A stretch of 64,000 nucleotides of DNA from Hortaea werneckii (lineage: Eukaryota; Ascomycota; Dothideomycetes; Mycosphaerellales; Teratosphaeriaceae): the NCBI GenBank assembly GCA_037044905.1, contig JBAOKB010000173.1, forward strand, positions 62,001 through 126,000, given 5' to 3'. The position numbers were made by a program, and so were the translations under genes. Shown here piece by piece: positions 43,437 to 54,298 of the stretch. Below the pieces are notes generated by a model. That model saw nothing but the letters and a program-made list of their open reading frames with translations. It did no database searches and was not told the origin of the DNA. How positions within the stretch are numbered: the stretch's first letter is position 1; every line of letters starts with the position of its first letter.

Positions 43437-44695
43437 TCACCTGCGCCTTCCAGCAGTTACATTCTCTTCTTCTGTCTCTTCTGCGTTCGGGAGGCTTGCC
43501 ATAGGAAACGAGTTCGCTGGTCTGTTGGTGCCCGACAAACCCATTCTGCCTATACACCCGTAATAGGTTTTGAAATCATGGAACATTGGTAGTAGTAGAG
43601 GACAGGTTGTCGTGATCAATGAGACGTGCATGGCGATTTGCGACCACATGAAAAACTCGGCGTCCGAGGTAGGGTCGGCGGTGAAGCTGCGTTTGTGAAG
43701 GCGAGTAAACTGTAGTGCAATGGGGATGATAGTCCTATCATTTGACCAATTAGTAATGCATGTGCTGGAAATAGAACGGGTGCGACAACGTACACTACAT
43801 GCATAGAGAGCAAGACAATTGCTTTTAGTTTTCTCTCGGTCATTTCTCCTTGTAGGGATGAGATGAGATATGTTGTAACTCCAGTGGAGACTACTTCGAG
43901 AACGATATCAAAGCTAAGTATAATGTGCCATCTCGACGTCTGCTCCTGTATTTAGCCTCCATTCATCGCCATGGGCAGGAACAGAATCGACTTACTAAGT
44001 TTTTGCAGCTCTTACCATAGGTTATCCAGGGCCGCTTCAACTCGCACTGGAGGGCAAAGACTAGTAACGATGTCAATGTCAACGCCGCGACTATAGCGAT
44101 AGAAGCGAAGAAAACTCTCTTTCTCGATCGCCCCTCCGTCAAATTGTACAAAAACAAGACGAAACTGAGTCTCGATCTGACAAGAGTGAGAGACGGTCAG
44201 TGAGCTCGCTGATGGATCTCTTTGACGGGTGCTTGACTACTCACAGGCCGACAGTAAGTATGAGAAGTAAGGTGCTGGCGTATGTAATCTGTTAATGCTT
44301 AGCATCGGTTCGCGCACCCAATTGCCATACGTTAGCCTAAGTCTTACCTGTTGAACGCTATGCTGCGTCATTTCATTCAACAGTATCGACCGTTTTCCAA
44401 GCCCGGTCCTGCAAGCTACAATGGTGACACCAGACTGGATGACACCCACAGCCTGTGCGATCAGTTAGCCTACGCAAGCACACCTTGGCTGGTAGAGGTC
44501 TGGTGAGCCTACGGTTGCAACGAACAATGTCAGGTCATCATTAGCGAATTTACCATGACGACTGAACATCCGAAAACCAAGGAACACGATCGAGATGACC
44601 AATCCCAATGCTGCTAAGATCTCGATCCGAGCGGTGTGGTCGTTTTTGGTCAAGACCTCAAAAGGCGCATGATAGCCTGGCGGTACTGGATTCAT
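43437..44695 (-). CDS. SAT4/Pth11-type rhodopsin-domain membrane protein
   Basis: Six exons, 44695-44513, 44452-44348, 44288-44245, 44176-43996, 43945-43794 and 43734-43437, all in frame, 320 residues. Extracellular N-terminus, then IEILAALGLVISIVFLGFRM with DDLTLF (the conserved DD of the family), VIQSGVTIVACRTGLGK, YASTLLLILTVGLSRLSFVL, FASIAIVAALTLTSLLVFAL followed by QC and W, RWHIILSFDIVLEVVSTGVT, KAIVLLSMHVVTIIPIALQF, and SQIAMHVSLITTTCPLLLP. This helix order is that of the large fungal SAT4/rhodopsin-domain family, some members of which are Pth11-like sensors. The C-tail is short, acidic and ends with Arg-Arg-Arg. Divergently arranged with the permease. Confidence 0.85.
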
Positions 44696-45577
44696 GATGT
44701 ACGACGAAAGACTTCAGTACATTGAGCAGGGAAACAGCATGGCGTTATCAAGGTTTATCATGGAAGACAGATAAATGGCAGTGGTCTGGTTGAACAAGGC
44801 TATGTCTTCACATGCTTCCGACTGCATCCTTCCTACTAGGGGTTTGCGGCACAGGCGGCAGATGTGTGGCAAGCCTAGAGGTTGAGATCTGCTCGCGAAA
44901 TGGTTTGCCATTCTCCTGTGACTGACAAGGCGGATACTGAAGCCAAATCGGAGCTTTGCGGCAAATTCATATACAAGGATTACGTCTCTTACCCCATGTA
45001 GTATTAAGCCCGCGGCTGCAGCTTCCGCCCGCCGTTCCCGCATATGAACCCTGCACTAGTTACCTCTCGCGCATTCTCGGCACCCAGACAAGGACTTGCA
45101 GCTTTGTCTGCAGCCTGTTCAATAAGAGCGAGTTTGCTTGCTCAATCTACTTCGGCACATCATTCCGTATTGGTAGAGTAAGCGGGCGTCTATGGTTTGT
45201 GTTTGGCCTCGTGTTAAAAGTTGGGGATGGTGCCTTGCCAACACCGCGTGCTTTACTGCCTCATGAAATGAGACGACTTTAAGCGACATGATGGTCGAAT
45301 CCCAACGGAAACCGGAGGTCAAGGGCCCATGACCGGAAGCCAGGATGCCACAGGTCGGCTACGCAAAGCTACGGGGGAAGTGGGAATGAAACGAGCGCAT
45401 TTTGCCGAGCAATGGGCAAGGTGGGGGAATTCAATGAAATTCATCTAGCTCCTTCCCGCTCTACAATCTCTCTGAGTATCCCTTCCTATTTGCTTTCTCC
45501 ATCTATAAGCTCTTTGCTACCTGACGAAAGACTTTTCAGGATAAATCATCGATAGCGAATCTATCCCAACCGCGAAT
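44696..45577. other. Bidirectional promoter region
   Basis: 880 bases between the divergent SAT4-type gene and the permease; no supported coding sequence. Confidence 0.5.
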
Positions 45578-47736
45578 ATGACTCCTGACAGCAAAGACGT
45601 TTCCAATTCCGTGAGCTGCGAACGCGGAAGTATCAAGATGTCCTCTCCAGTTGTAGCGAAGAAATGCAGAGGCACGACAGCGGACGAAGGAGATATGAGA
45701 GCGCTAGGGAAAACGCAAGAGTTGCGGGTAACGCGATCAAACAGGATGTAGATGCTACGAGGGGACATTTGAAGCTAATGGTGGCGCAGCGCAACTTCAA
45801 ATTCGTTACAATGTTGGGCTTTGCCAGCACTGTCATGGCATCTTGGGAGGTACTCTTGGTCTTGTTCAAACTTGTTCTGCCCGATGGTGGCACGCCGAAT
45901 CTTTTTTGGGGTAGGTTCAAAAAAGCTTTGTAGGGTGAAGTGGCGCTAAAATACGTCAGGCTTCCTCGTCGACGCTTGCGGAATGCTTTTCGTGTACGCA
46001 AGTCTCGCTGAGCTAGCATCTATGTGGGTTCGATCTTTTTGCGACCCCGAGCGTAAGAGAAAGCTGACCGTTTGCAGGTCGCCAACGGCTGGTGGGCAGT
46101 AAGTCGGTCTTCATCCAAGGGACGGAAGAGATGTCACCTTGGCTATGTTCTCACTTTTCCACGCTCTTGGCTTGAAGTGTTTGCTGACTAAAATTCTAAG
46201 ATATCATTGGGTTTCAGAGTTGGTGAGTGCCTCGACTTGTAGATGGTCTCTTAACCAGACACGACCTGACACTTGTTTACCACCTCTAACAGGCTTCGCC
46301 TCAAGTACAGAAGCCCCTCTCATACCTTGTCGGTAAGTTTCTTCAAGAGATCGTAAGCTGCTACAAGCTCGCTGACAGACTGGATTAGGCTGGCTTTCAG
46401 CCATCGGATGGCAAGTCTATCTTGCGGGCGTATGCTTCATGGTCGGCGGACTCATCCAAGCTCTGATCTCTCTGAATCACGAAGCTTATGTGCCAGAGAG
46501 ATGGCACCAGACCCTACTAACGATTGCGGTGGTGGTATCTTCTGTTGTTTTCAATACTGTCCTCGCAGTAAAGCTGCCACTAATTGAAGGTTCGCCTGTC
46601 AAGCGTGAGACTGTTCTGCCTCTGCTAGCTCGCCTGACTAATGAATTCCGTGTGGTTCAGGTATCCTTCTAACTCTGCATCTCTGCGGTGTGTTTGCCAT
46701 CGTCATCCCACTCTGGGTCATGGCTCCTCGTGCGCCGGTGGATGTGGCGCTGTTCAAATATACGAACGTGGGGGGCTGGGACACCACGGGTCTTGCAGCG
46801 ATGATTGGGATGGTTACGCCGCTCAATGTCTTAATCGGATATGATTGTACGGTGCACATGGGTAAGTCACAAACAAATCGATCGACCCATGCTCTGAAGG
46901 CTAAACAGCCCTACAGCGGAAGAACTCTGCGACGCATCTATCACGCTTCCGAAGGCAATCATGTGGTCTGTTGCTCCGAACGCTTGCCTGGGCATCTTGG
47001 TGATTTTGACCCTTGCCTTTTGTTCTGGCAACATTGAAGAAGTGCTTCAGACTAGGACCGGGGAGCCCTTTGTCCAGATATTTTACAACGCGACTGGCAG
47101 TAAGGCAGCTTCATCGGTCATGGTAACTATTGTTATCATCCTCCTAATTTCTTGCTGCTTTAGCGAAGTCGCTACTGCAAGTCGTCAGCTTTGGTCCTTT
47201 GCTAGAGATAAAGGTCTCCCAGCGTCCACTTGGATTGAAAAGGTTAGATAAGTACGACGATGCCGTCCCTGATTAAGTTTGCTGACAGCGTTCGGAAGGT
47301 ACGACCAGGTTGGAATATTCCCCTCCGGGCAGTGTTCGTGTCGGTTCTGATTGTTCTGCTCCTCTCTCTAATCAACATTGGGTCTACGACCGCTTTGCGA
47401 TCGATAAGCTCTCTTGGCGCTGTCGCGATCTTGGGCTCCTATCTGGTGACTATTGGCACATTGATTTGGCGTCGAATTTTTGGAGCACCTCTGCCGACAC
47501 GGCGCTGGTCTCTGGGAAAATATGGCCTGGGGATCAACATTATTGCTTTCTGTTTCGTCTTGCCACTTTTTGTCTTTGCTTTTTTCCCCCTTACGAAGAA
47601 CGTCGACCGCAAGACATTCAATTATGCAAGCGTTATGTTTGTTGGGGTGCTTTTCGTTGCCCTTGTCTATTATGCAATCAGGGGGAAAAAGCTGTACGCC
47701 GGTCCAGTCGCTCTTGTCAAGCGAGATCAGCAATAG
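45578..47736 (+). CDS. APC-family amino acid/choline/GABA-type permease
   Basis: Ten exons, 45578-45727, 45790-45910, 45960-46023, 46078-46098, 46201-46222, 46293-46332, 46389-46589, 46661-46861, 46917-47242 and 47299-47736, fully in frame, 477 residues. Family marks: ALGKTQELRRNFKF entering TM1, MLFVYASLAELASMSPTAGG, YHWVSEL, SYLVGWLSAIGWQ, AEELCDASITLPKAIMWSV, CCFSEVATASRQLWSFARDK (the APC loop with RDKGLP), NIPLRAVFVSVLIVLLLSL. About 11-12 hydrophobic segments are visible. The pattern fits fungal Uga4/Hnm1-like permeases (GABA, choline or amino acids); the substrate cannot be told from sequence. It is slightly shorter than typical (500-540), mainly in the N-terminus and TM2. Intact. Confidence 0.9.
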
Positions 47737-48647
47737 TCTGGCATAGGCTATCCGGCATTGCTAAGGCTTGAAGCTTCGCTGAGTCTTGAACATTAAAAAA
47801 GAGATGCAGATAGAGTGACAACAGAAGGTTGAGCTGTGTAGCATACCTTACCATTTCGGGAGACCCTAAATTTCCTAACTAGTAAATGGTCTGTGCACAC
47901 ACTAGCGGGTGTAACCGTCTCTTACCGGCTGCTACATGTTGCTGCAGACTGTTGACAGCTTTTACAACGAGTTATCTCTCCCGACGCAGCTTCACTTTGC
48001 ATTTCACTAAGATTGTTGTTGGTAACTATGACTGTTCTCGGTTACACATGACATCAATCGTGAGATCAACGCACAAGGTTCGTTTGAATGTAGAATGGAC
48101 CCAGGTACTTTCGCGAGCGTGATGTACGCCAGTCTTAGACGCAATATGGATTGTGAAATTTCCCAGCTGGAATGAAGACGATCCTAAAGCTGCAGTGAAT
48201 GATTTACTCAAGAGCCGTCCTTGTAGTAGCCTTCTTGCATTCACGGATTTTTTGCTCATCGCTGAAAGCTAGATAGATTTCGTTTTTCACAGGAAAGTTC
48301 ATACTCCATTTGTCGAGCTAAAAGCATACGATCTCGTACAATGCCACGGAATGGGGGGAATCCCCGGATGCTTAATAGACCTATTTGTGTGGAGGATTGC
48401 GATTGGAAGTATCGTCCCCATGGTGCACTGAAGCGTGATGTATGCGTACGCAAGTCATGACCGTCGAAGCTGATGACAATGTTAAGTGGAAGAAGGCGCG
48501 CATGCCCGCGAATGCAAGGGCTGCAACAAAATACGACTGATCTCCAAGCTTCCATTTCGTGCAACGTACTTTCCCCTACTCGTCCCCGACCAAACCGGGG
48601 ACATCCATAGATGCTGTTACGTGCCAGTAAGAAAATATTGCTTAGTG
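47737..48647. other. Intergenic, no gene seen
   Basis: Frames here are short and unrecognised. The right part adjoins the degraded 3' end of the esterase. Confidence 0.5.
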
Positions 48648-49811
48648 TCACGTCGCGTATGCACCAAACTCGACTGTTGAGCAGGGGTCATCGTACATGC
48701 TTGGATAGACGAAACCTACATGCGGCTGATTCTCATACGCCAAACGAACAAGAGTTTCATTACTCGAGCTGAATTCGGGCCAACCTAGTCGGAACAGACC
48801 CTTCGGTGGATCTGCGGCAATTCCGCCCATGCGTGTTGCATCACCTTCTCCATGTTGTTTTCGGGGTCAGATGACAGTATCCCGCTAACAGTATCGGCGT
48901 TTGCAAACAACATTTGGACATCTGTACCGTGGTAGGTACCGCTGCCGTTGTAGAGGTGCAGATTGTCTCAGTCGCCGAAGTAGCGATACTGCCAGACAGG
49001 CACGCCGTGAGCTCGGCGTTGCTCTGCCTGGAACATGTTCGGGCAGGTAAGGGAGGATAGTAGGAATGCGTCGCCTTCTTCTTCCGTTACATTGGCTCCG
49101 GCTACTGTAGCTGGGATCATGTAGTAGCCTTGCTCGTTATTGTTGTTGCCAAGAAGATAGGGCTAAGAGGAGTGAGCACTAGGATCGGACACTGTCCAAG
49201 GCGACAAATGGTGGAGAAGACCTGCTTACCAACTTAGCGAACTTGCCTTTCTTGGCTAGCTCCGTGTAATTTGAGAAGACAGTCACGCCATCCGGCTTTA
49301 GGTAGAAGGGTGGCACTGATCGAAAGGGGCTGCTGCTCCGCGCAGATGGTAGATTGCTAGCAGCCAATTCTATGCTCTGCCACGAGAGTGTGCGCATGCA
49401 AGGAGTGGTGTCCCCGTCTGAGCCGCATCCCACCTCCACTGACACGTTGTACCAATTGCTGAGAGTAATGTTTTCAGAGTTCATTGGGAATGATAACGCA
49501 TTACCGGAATGCGAGAGGAGACCGCTAACAATTGGATCTTCAGTGTACGCAAACGCCCAGTAGTCAACGGCAACACCTCCGGAAGACTGTCCGGAAATGG
49601 TGATTCTCGATGCATCTCCACCGAATGCCGCGATATTGTCGCGCACCCACTCAACAGCAAGACGCTGGTCCCGGAAGCCGAGATTGTCGACATTCCCTGG
49701 TGCTCCTGGGAAGCCAAAGATGTTTAATCGGTAATTGACAGTCACAACAATGATGTCTTCTGCGTCGGATAAGTACTGGCCATTGTAGAAAGGTGAACTG
49801 GTAGTGCCGAT
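48648..49811 (-). pseudogene. Type-B carboxylesterase, C-terminal part
   Basis: Begins abruptly with GTTSSPFYNGQYLSDAEDII, then VNYRLNIFGFPGAPG, the nucleophile elbow GQSSGG, an intron (GTAAGC..CTTAG) and LGNNNNEQGYYMIPA. In WQYRYFGD-x-DNLHLYNGSG the usual Trp codon is TGA (48970-48968). A further frameshift follows MQHAWAE; the tail GLFRLGWPEFSSSNETLVRL and CSTVEFG is recognisable. The N-terminal 150 or so residues, including the oxyanion GGGF strand, are missing from this strand; the matching N-terminal half lies on the other strand at 50018-50569. Confidence 0.85.
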
Positions 49812-50017
49812 GGACGCGAGATGATAGCCGAGCATACATTAGCGGTCTTCGGCAGTGGTATCTTGACGCAAAGTGCGATCGGGGCCCAAGTCAAGATCAT
49901 GCCGTTCATCCCGACCTTTTCTTAATTCCCAGCCACAATGGTAGGCGTTCACCGTCGACACTTTCCACCTTGTGCTTCTGACGCCTTTCACCGGTCTTCT
50001 TCCCTGCGACAGCAAAC

Positions 50018-50569
50018 ATGTTTTTCTCGCGCCTTTGGGCCTTTACAGTGGTGCCGCAGCTCTCATTGTTTGCCTGCGCTGCGCTCTCATGCGCGCTCAC
50101 CGTCCAGACTAGCAATGGGCCTATTCAGGGCCACTTGGCCGAAAATCGAAGCGAAGTGACAGAGTTTCTTGGGATCCCCTTTGCGCGGCCTCCGGTAGGC
50201 GACCTCCGCTTTGCGGCGCCGGAAGCTTACGAAGGTTGTAGACTTCATGTTGCCGACAAATTCGTGGGTATCGACTTCACTCACCCTTCGTAACCTCGAG
50301 ACTGACAGGATCGGCAGGATTGTGAGCCAATCGTTTCTTATGCATCCTTTGCTTCTACTAACAGCCTTTCAAGTGACTGCCCACAGGGCTCTAGGCCGCC
50401 GTTTGACCTGGGTTTCCTCACTCCTCAGGCTCAACAAATCATCGACTTCTTCGGTGGTAACGCAGGAACTAGGCGGGACGAGAACTGTCTGACGCTGAAT
50501 GTCTGGACGAAAGCCATAAAAAATGGCCATGGCTGCACAGGGCGCCCGGTACTGGTGTTCTTCTATGAG
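50018..50569 (+). pseudogene. Type-B carboxylesterase, N-terminal part (inverted relative to the rest)
   Basis: From ATG 50018: a signal peptide (FAFTVV/LFACAALSCA-like hydrophobic core), then VQTSNGPIQGHL, EFLGIPFARPPVGDLRFAAP, after an intron-like gap SSDCPQGSRPPFD, and DENCLTLNVWTKA..RPVLVFFYE. Homology ends exactly where the oxyanion-hole GGG segment should follow. The downstream part of the gene is found on the minus strand starting at 49811. Secreted hydrolase before it was broken. Confidence 0.8.
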
Positions 50570-51295
50570 ACCCTCTGCCAAGTGCACTATCTCGCCTCGT
50601 TAGCTTCGTCATTCCAGGCACCTCGCTAGACGCGGCACAGTGCCCGCTTGTGATAGCGCATGCGGGGATCCCCGCTCCTGCAGTAACGCCGCTTCCACCC
50701 ATGTCCTCCAGTCCTGCCACCCCCAACGGGCTATCGAGATCATCTCTGACCTCGACTGCAAGGACAATGAATAATACTCACCAGAGACAAGGATGGAGCT
50801 GGATGGCTCGCTTCCAGCTCGGCTTATGAAATGAACCTGCTATGCTCGTCTATTTCGGACGCACTACGAGCAGAACGATATCAACTTGTCTCACCCCTCT
50901 CTGTCACTTTCCTGGCGCGTCTATAGCAAGAATGTTGAGGTGATTGACAGGGAACGGCATTGTGTTGACGTTTACGCCGTACCTCATGTGCAAATTGACA
51001 GGGCCATCTCTTCATGTCTCTATCTTTATTAACTACATGTTCCCCCGACTGTCCTCACTTGTACCGTACCCAAACTAATCCTTCTATCCCTGCTTGCATG
51101 CTTGCATAGTAACTCAGTGCAACATGTACGTGTCAATTGAGAGTCTGGAACTTTTCATGCCTGTCATCCATGAATAACCGCGCGTACTTCCTGAGAATAA
51201 GGTTTGGGGAGCATGCATCTTTTTCCAAGGGAGCGAGCGTGCAACTAAATCCGCACGTTGTATTCTTCCTACGGGTCGTTGACACTGCTAGTGAA
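50570..51295. other. No gene seen
   Basis: Sequence downstream of the esterase break, with no recognisable continuation. A plus-strand frame opens at 51170 in the same frame as the helical gene that follows. Confidence 0.5.
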
Positions 51296-51688
51296 ATGGA
51301 AGCACCGAAAAAAGCGCTAGAGCGCGCGGTGAAAAACGCAAACAAATGTAAGCTCTCGAAATTACTCGAGGTTCTCGTCTGGAGAGTTACGCAAGTTCGC
51401 AACATCGATATTCCCTTCAGCCCAAGCGACAACAATGGAGGTCAGCAACACAAGACATGCCTACTAGAGTTCTCTTCATACTAAGTAATAGTGAAAGCCT
51501 CTATGAAGATTCTCCCCATTTGCTTAGATGAACTTCGGCAAAATTCTGTACTGCGGCATTCCACCATTATCGACCTTGAGAAGTCTGGCAAAGAGCTCGA
51601 GAGGGGCGGCGATATGGCCGCAAAGCTCATTAATGGCTGTTTGGCGCTTCTTAAGACCGTCGACTTAGACGCGGGGTCCTGTAATTAG
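51296..51688 (+). CDS. Small helical protein, unknown
   Basis: Exons 51296-51440 and 51492-51688 (GTCAGC donor, ACTAAG branch, AATAG acceptor) give 113 residues; an in-frame ATG at 51170 would add 42. Predicted helices: PKKALERAVKNANKCKLSKL, then after the intron MKILPICLDELRQN and a third helix rich in Lys/Glu (DLEKSGKELERGGDMAAKLI). Composition resembles the helical N-terminal modules that precede NACHT/NLR or HET-type domains in fungi, but no such partner follows. Unrecognised. Confidence 0.45.
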
Positions 51689-51963
51689 GGATCGTTACAT
51701 GGAAAGCGAAAAAGCATCTCTATTAAGTATCGATGCAATAGAAGGTCTCGGTATCTAGTATTTCTTTTTTTTTTCCTTTTTTCTCCTTTTGCCAAACATC
51801 TACAGCACTTTCTCTCACTATTCTTGGAGGTTGACGCATTCTGAGTGTGGAGACATCTTATGAAATTAAAACCACCAATTAGTTGTCGGCTCGTTCATGC
51901 AAGCTCGACGAATCATTAATAGAAGTAAAGGAGGCGTGGACTGCAAAGCCATCCCAACTTCAC

Positions 51964-52078
51964 AACGAACGGGCCAATTGACGGCAAGGCAATGGGTTCG
52001 AACCTTCGCCATCTGCCTCACAGCGAAAATCTTCAAGCACAAAAGCTGGAATTTTTATCTGCTAAAAAGCATCCTGCG
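51964..52078 (+). repeat. Dispersed repeat D, copy 2
   Basis: Partner of 17698-17815. Its last 17 bases overlap the stop codon of the minus-strand secreted-protein gene, so the repeat supplies that gene's C-terminus and 3' region. Confidence 0.75.
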
Positions 52079-52658
52079 TCTCTGTAATTAGGTTCTCCGG
52101 GCAGAAGGTCACTTTGAAGTCGATAGGACCTTTGAAACAGGCAGTATCTGCAGGACTACCTGCAGCCTCCTGCGTTGGATGTGTCCATCCCTGTGTGGGA
52201 TCACACTCTCCCGGTATACATGTCTTTTCAGGGCATGCTCCACTTCCCTTCCCATTTTCCAGCGGCTGTACTGCTATTCCGGTTAGCGCTTGGCTGTCTC
52301 CCATAACTGACAGGTCATAGGCGATGCCTTCAACCCCACCGTACGTGCTATAACCATATTCAAATAAACTCTGCGGGTTCCATTGCATGTCGAGCGGCCA
52401 ATCTCCGCGACTCGAGAGGCGTAGCCCTTCTAATTTGTATGAAGATCGTAGAGTGCCATTAGCCCCATGTGCAAGAGATAGTTTAGGTGATCGAAGCAGC
52501 ATTTGGCCTTGATTAACTTGGTATATAGCAAAAGTTTTCGTGTCTCTGCACATGTTTTGTACGAAGAGATTAATATCTTGATCTTGCTTCGTTGCTACCA
52601 CTGTATACGACATGGCAAGGCAGCCTAGCCAAAATACTCTTGCTTTCCTTAACAGCAT
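52062..52658 (-). CDS. Secreted thaumatin/Bys1-like protein
   Basis: Intronless, 198 residues. Signal peptide at 1-23 (RKARVFWLGCLAMSYTVVAT). The mature part opens NLFVQNMCRDTKTFAIYQVN, has WNPQSLFEYGY and a YDLSVMGDSQALTGIAVQP strand, then Cys-rich ACPEKTCIPGECDPTQGW and a C-terminal TACFKG..FCPEN. The YDxSxxxGxxxxxxVxP strand and paired cysteines resemble fungal thaumatin-like/Bys1-type small secreted proteins, several of which are effectors or cell-wall proteins. The last codons are contributed by dispersed repeat D, so the natural C-terminus may be altered. Function unknown. Confidence 0.6.
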   Translation of the reverse strand: MLLRKARVFWLGCLAMSYTVVATKQDQDINLFVQNMCRDTKTFAIYQVNQGQMLLRSPKLSLAHGANGTLRSSYKLEGLRLSSRGDWPLDMQWNPQSLFEYGYSTYGGVEGIAYDLSVMGDSQALTGIAVQPLENGKGSGACPEKTCIPGECDPTQGWTHPTQEAAGSPADTACFKGPIDFKVTFCPENLITETQDAF

Positions 52659-53494
52659 TTGATCTTAAGGCCGAGGGGTTACTAGGTGAGTCTCTCGACA
52701 ACAGCCGTCTTGAGAGAAGGGAAGGCTAGGGGAAGATCGACATTCACGATTTAAGCGCCTAAATACCGGATTGGAAATTGAGGGATGTTTATCATTGTCG
52801 AATGATTCAATTCTCGTAATACAGGAATGCAGACTAGAGTTACGTTGGTAGCTTCTGCTAGTTTTAACCCTCTTATCGTAAAAGCGTACGACACGCCAAC
52901 CCTGATTGTGACTGATGCGGAGCTTCTGCACAAGGGCATTGAGGGAAGAATACTAGCGCTGAAGGGACGCCAGAAGCCCATATGCGGGTGCATGACCCAG
53001 ACTAATACGAGTCTTTGCATACAAGGTGTGAATTACTAACAACCAACTTGCTTTACAAAACTACAGACCTTAGCTGTTCTTCTTTTCGCAAACAGAAACG
53101 CGATAGGGACACGTGAGACTCATCGACCTCCCCAAACGAGTCCATCTTCGTTAGCTGCAACTAGCATAGCAACGCGTTGGCTAATTGGTAAGAATTCTAA
53201 GACATGAAATCGAATTCTCGAGAGTATAATGCTACATTTTGCCATAGATTTCAAAAGCCTAAGTCGAAGCGGTTCGTAAACCATTTATTGTCCTAGATGC
53301 GTCCAACGACGCGGCGGTGGATTTGGAGAGCCTAAAAGGGGCGACAACGATAGCAAAGAGAGACATCCCGAATCTAGCTTTGGTAAAGCCAAGGCCACTG
53401 TTAGTCTTGTGGTTCGACACAAAGGAGGAGATCAAGAAAAACGATCATTGAGGGCGCGTTGGATGCTCATAGGTTTTTTGTGGGCTTATGATGT
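52659..53494. other. No convincing gene
   Basis: A 70-codon plus frame (52827-53039) is the best candidate; unrecognised. Confidence 0.4.
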
Positions 53495-54298
53495 CTACAA
53501 TCTTTTTCTTGCGTTAATCTCAGGGCACGCGGCGGCCCGTAGTTCCATGCGGATATTAGCGAAAACTAAATATCTTTTGATGTTATATCTTCCAGTAGTA
53601 GGCACGTCGTACTGCTCACCAGGTGCCATGCGAAACTTGTCTTCGGGAGACACAATAGTACTATTTGGTATCTCGATGTAAGACTTCGCATCATCTACTG
53701 TTCTATTACCTTTGACAGCCCACAGCGTCTTGATCACGTCCTTGAGACGGATTCCACCCGCGGCATGAATTTCATGGTACTGGTCATGAGTGTAATCCAG
53801 ACCTCGGAAGGCCCAACAAACATTTGCAGTGCAGAACGGGGGCTCGGAAAGAAACATTTCGAGAAAGATTGTGTTTGCTATGGAGCCAGATGCAAGGCCA
53901 AAAAGTATTTTTGGGTGGAGTGAAATATAATCGTAGGGATCGAGAGCTCTGAGTGCTATATTAGTATCTTCTTTTATGAGGAAGAGGTGGACAGCCGCAG
54001 CTACATGATCGTTCACATGTAAGAGCCTTCGACATTGACCATTAAATTTAGAGATGTCAAAATCATCGTCTTCTTGGTATGTCTTTATTGTTCTTCTTTC
54101 TTTGTCAACGATCCAAAAAATTCTTTTCTCATGCTTAGGACGAATATGGATCTGCGAGGCCAAGTAGGGGTCATGTGTTGATAGATCGCGAAAATCTCGA
54201 GACACTGCCCGAGCTTGAAATAATTCTTTCGCCGGAAGCTGTGCAAGAATAGCGGCAAGTAGTTCTGGGATTCTCCAGATGTGATGGGGCTTTATCAT
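53495..54298 (-). CDS. F-box protein
   Basis: Intronless, 267 residues. The N-terminal F-box (IPELLAAILAQLPAKELFQA, then RAVSRDFRDL) starts at residue 9 with almost nothing ahead of it. Body: IHIRPKHEKRIFWI, a region PKILFGLASGSIANTIFLEM, the family loop MFLSEPPFCTANVCW, then GGIRLKDVIKTLW. Same Dothideomycete F-box family as 8040-8945, and a presumed SCF ubiquitin-ligase substrate receptor. Intact, but A+T-rich relative to the other F-box gene. Confidence 0.75.
   Translation of the reverse strand: MIKPHHIWRIPELLAAILAQLPAKELFQARAVSRDFRDLSTHDPYLASQIHIRPKHEKRIFWIVDKERRTIKTYQEDDDFDISKFNGQCRRLLHVNDHVAAAVHLFLIKEDTNIALRALDPYDYISLHPKILFGLASGSIANTIFLEMFLSEPPFCTANVCWAFRGLDYTHDQYHEIHAAGGIRLKDVIKTLWAVKGNRTVDDAKSYIEIPNSTIVSPEDKFRMAPGEQYDVPTTGRYNIKRYLVFANIRMELRAAACPEINARKRL

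Noticed and set aside
51990..52005. tRNA-like ggttcgaacc in repeat D
   Set aside because: The flanks do not form acceptor, D or anticodon arms; not a tRNA.
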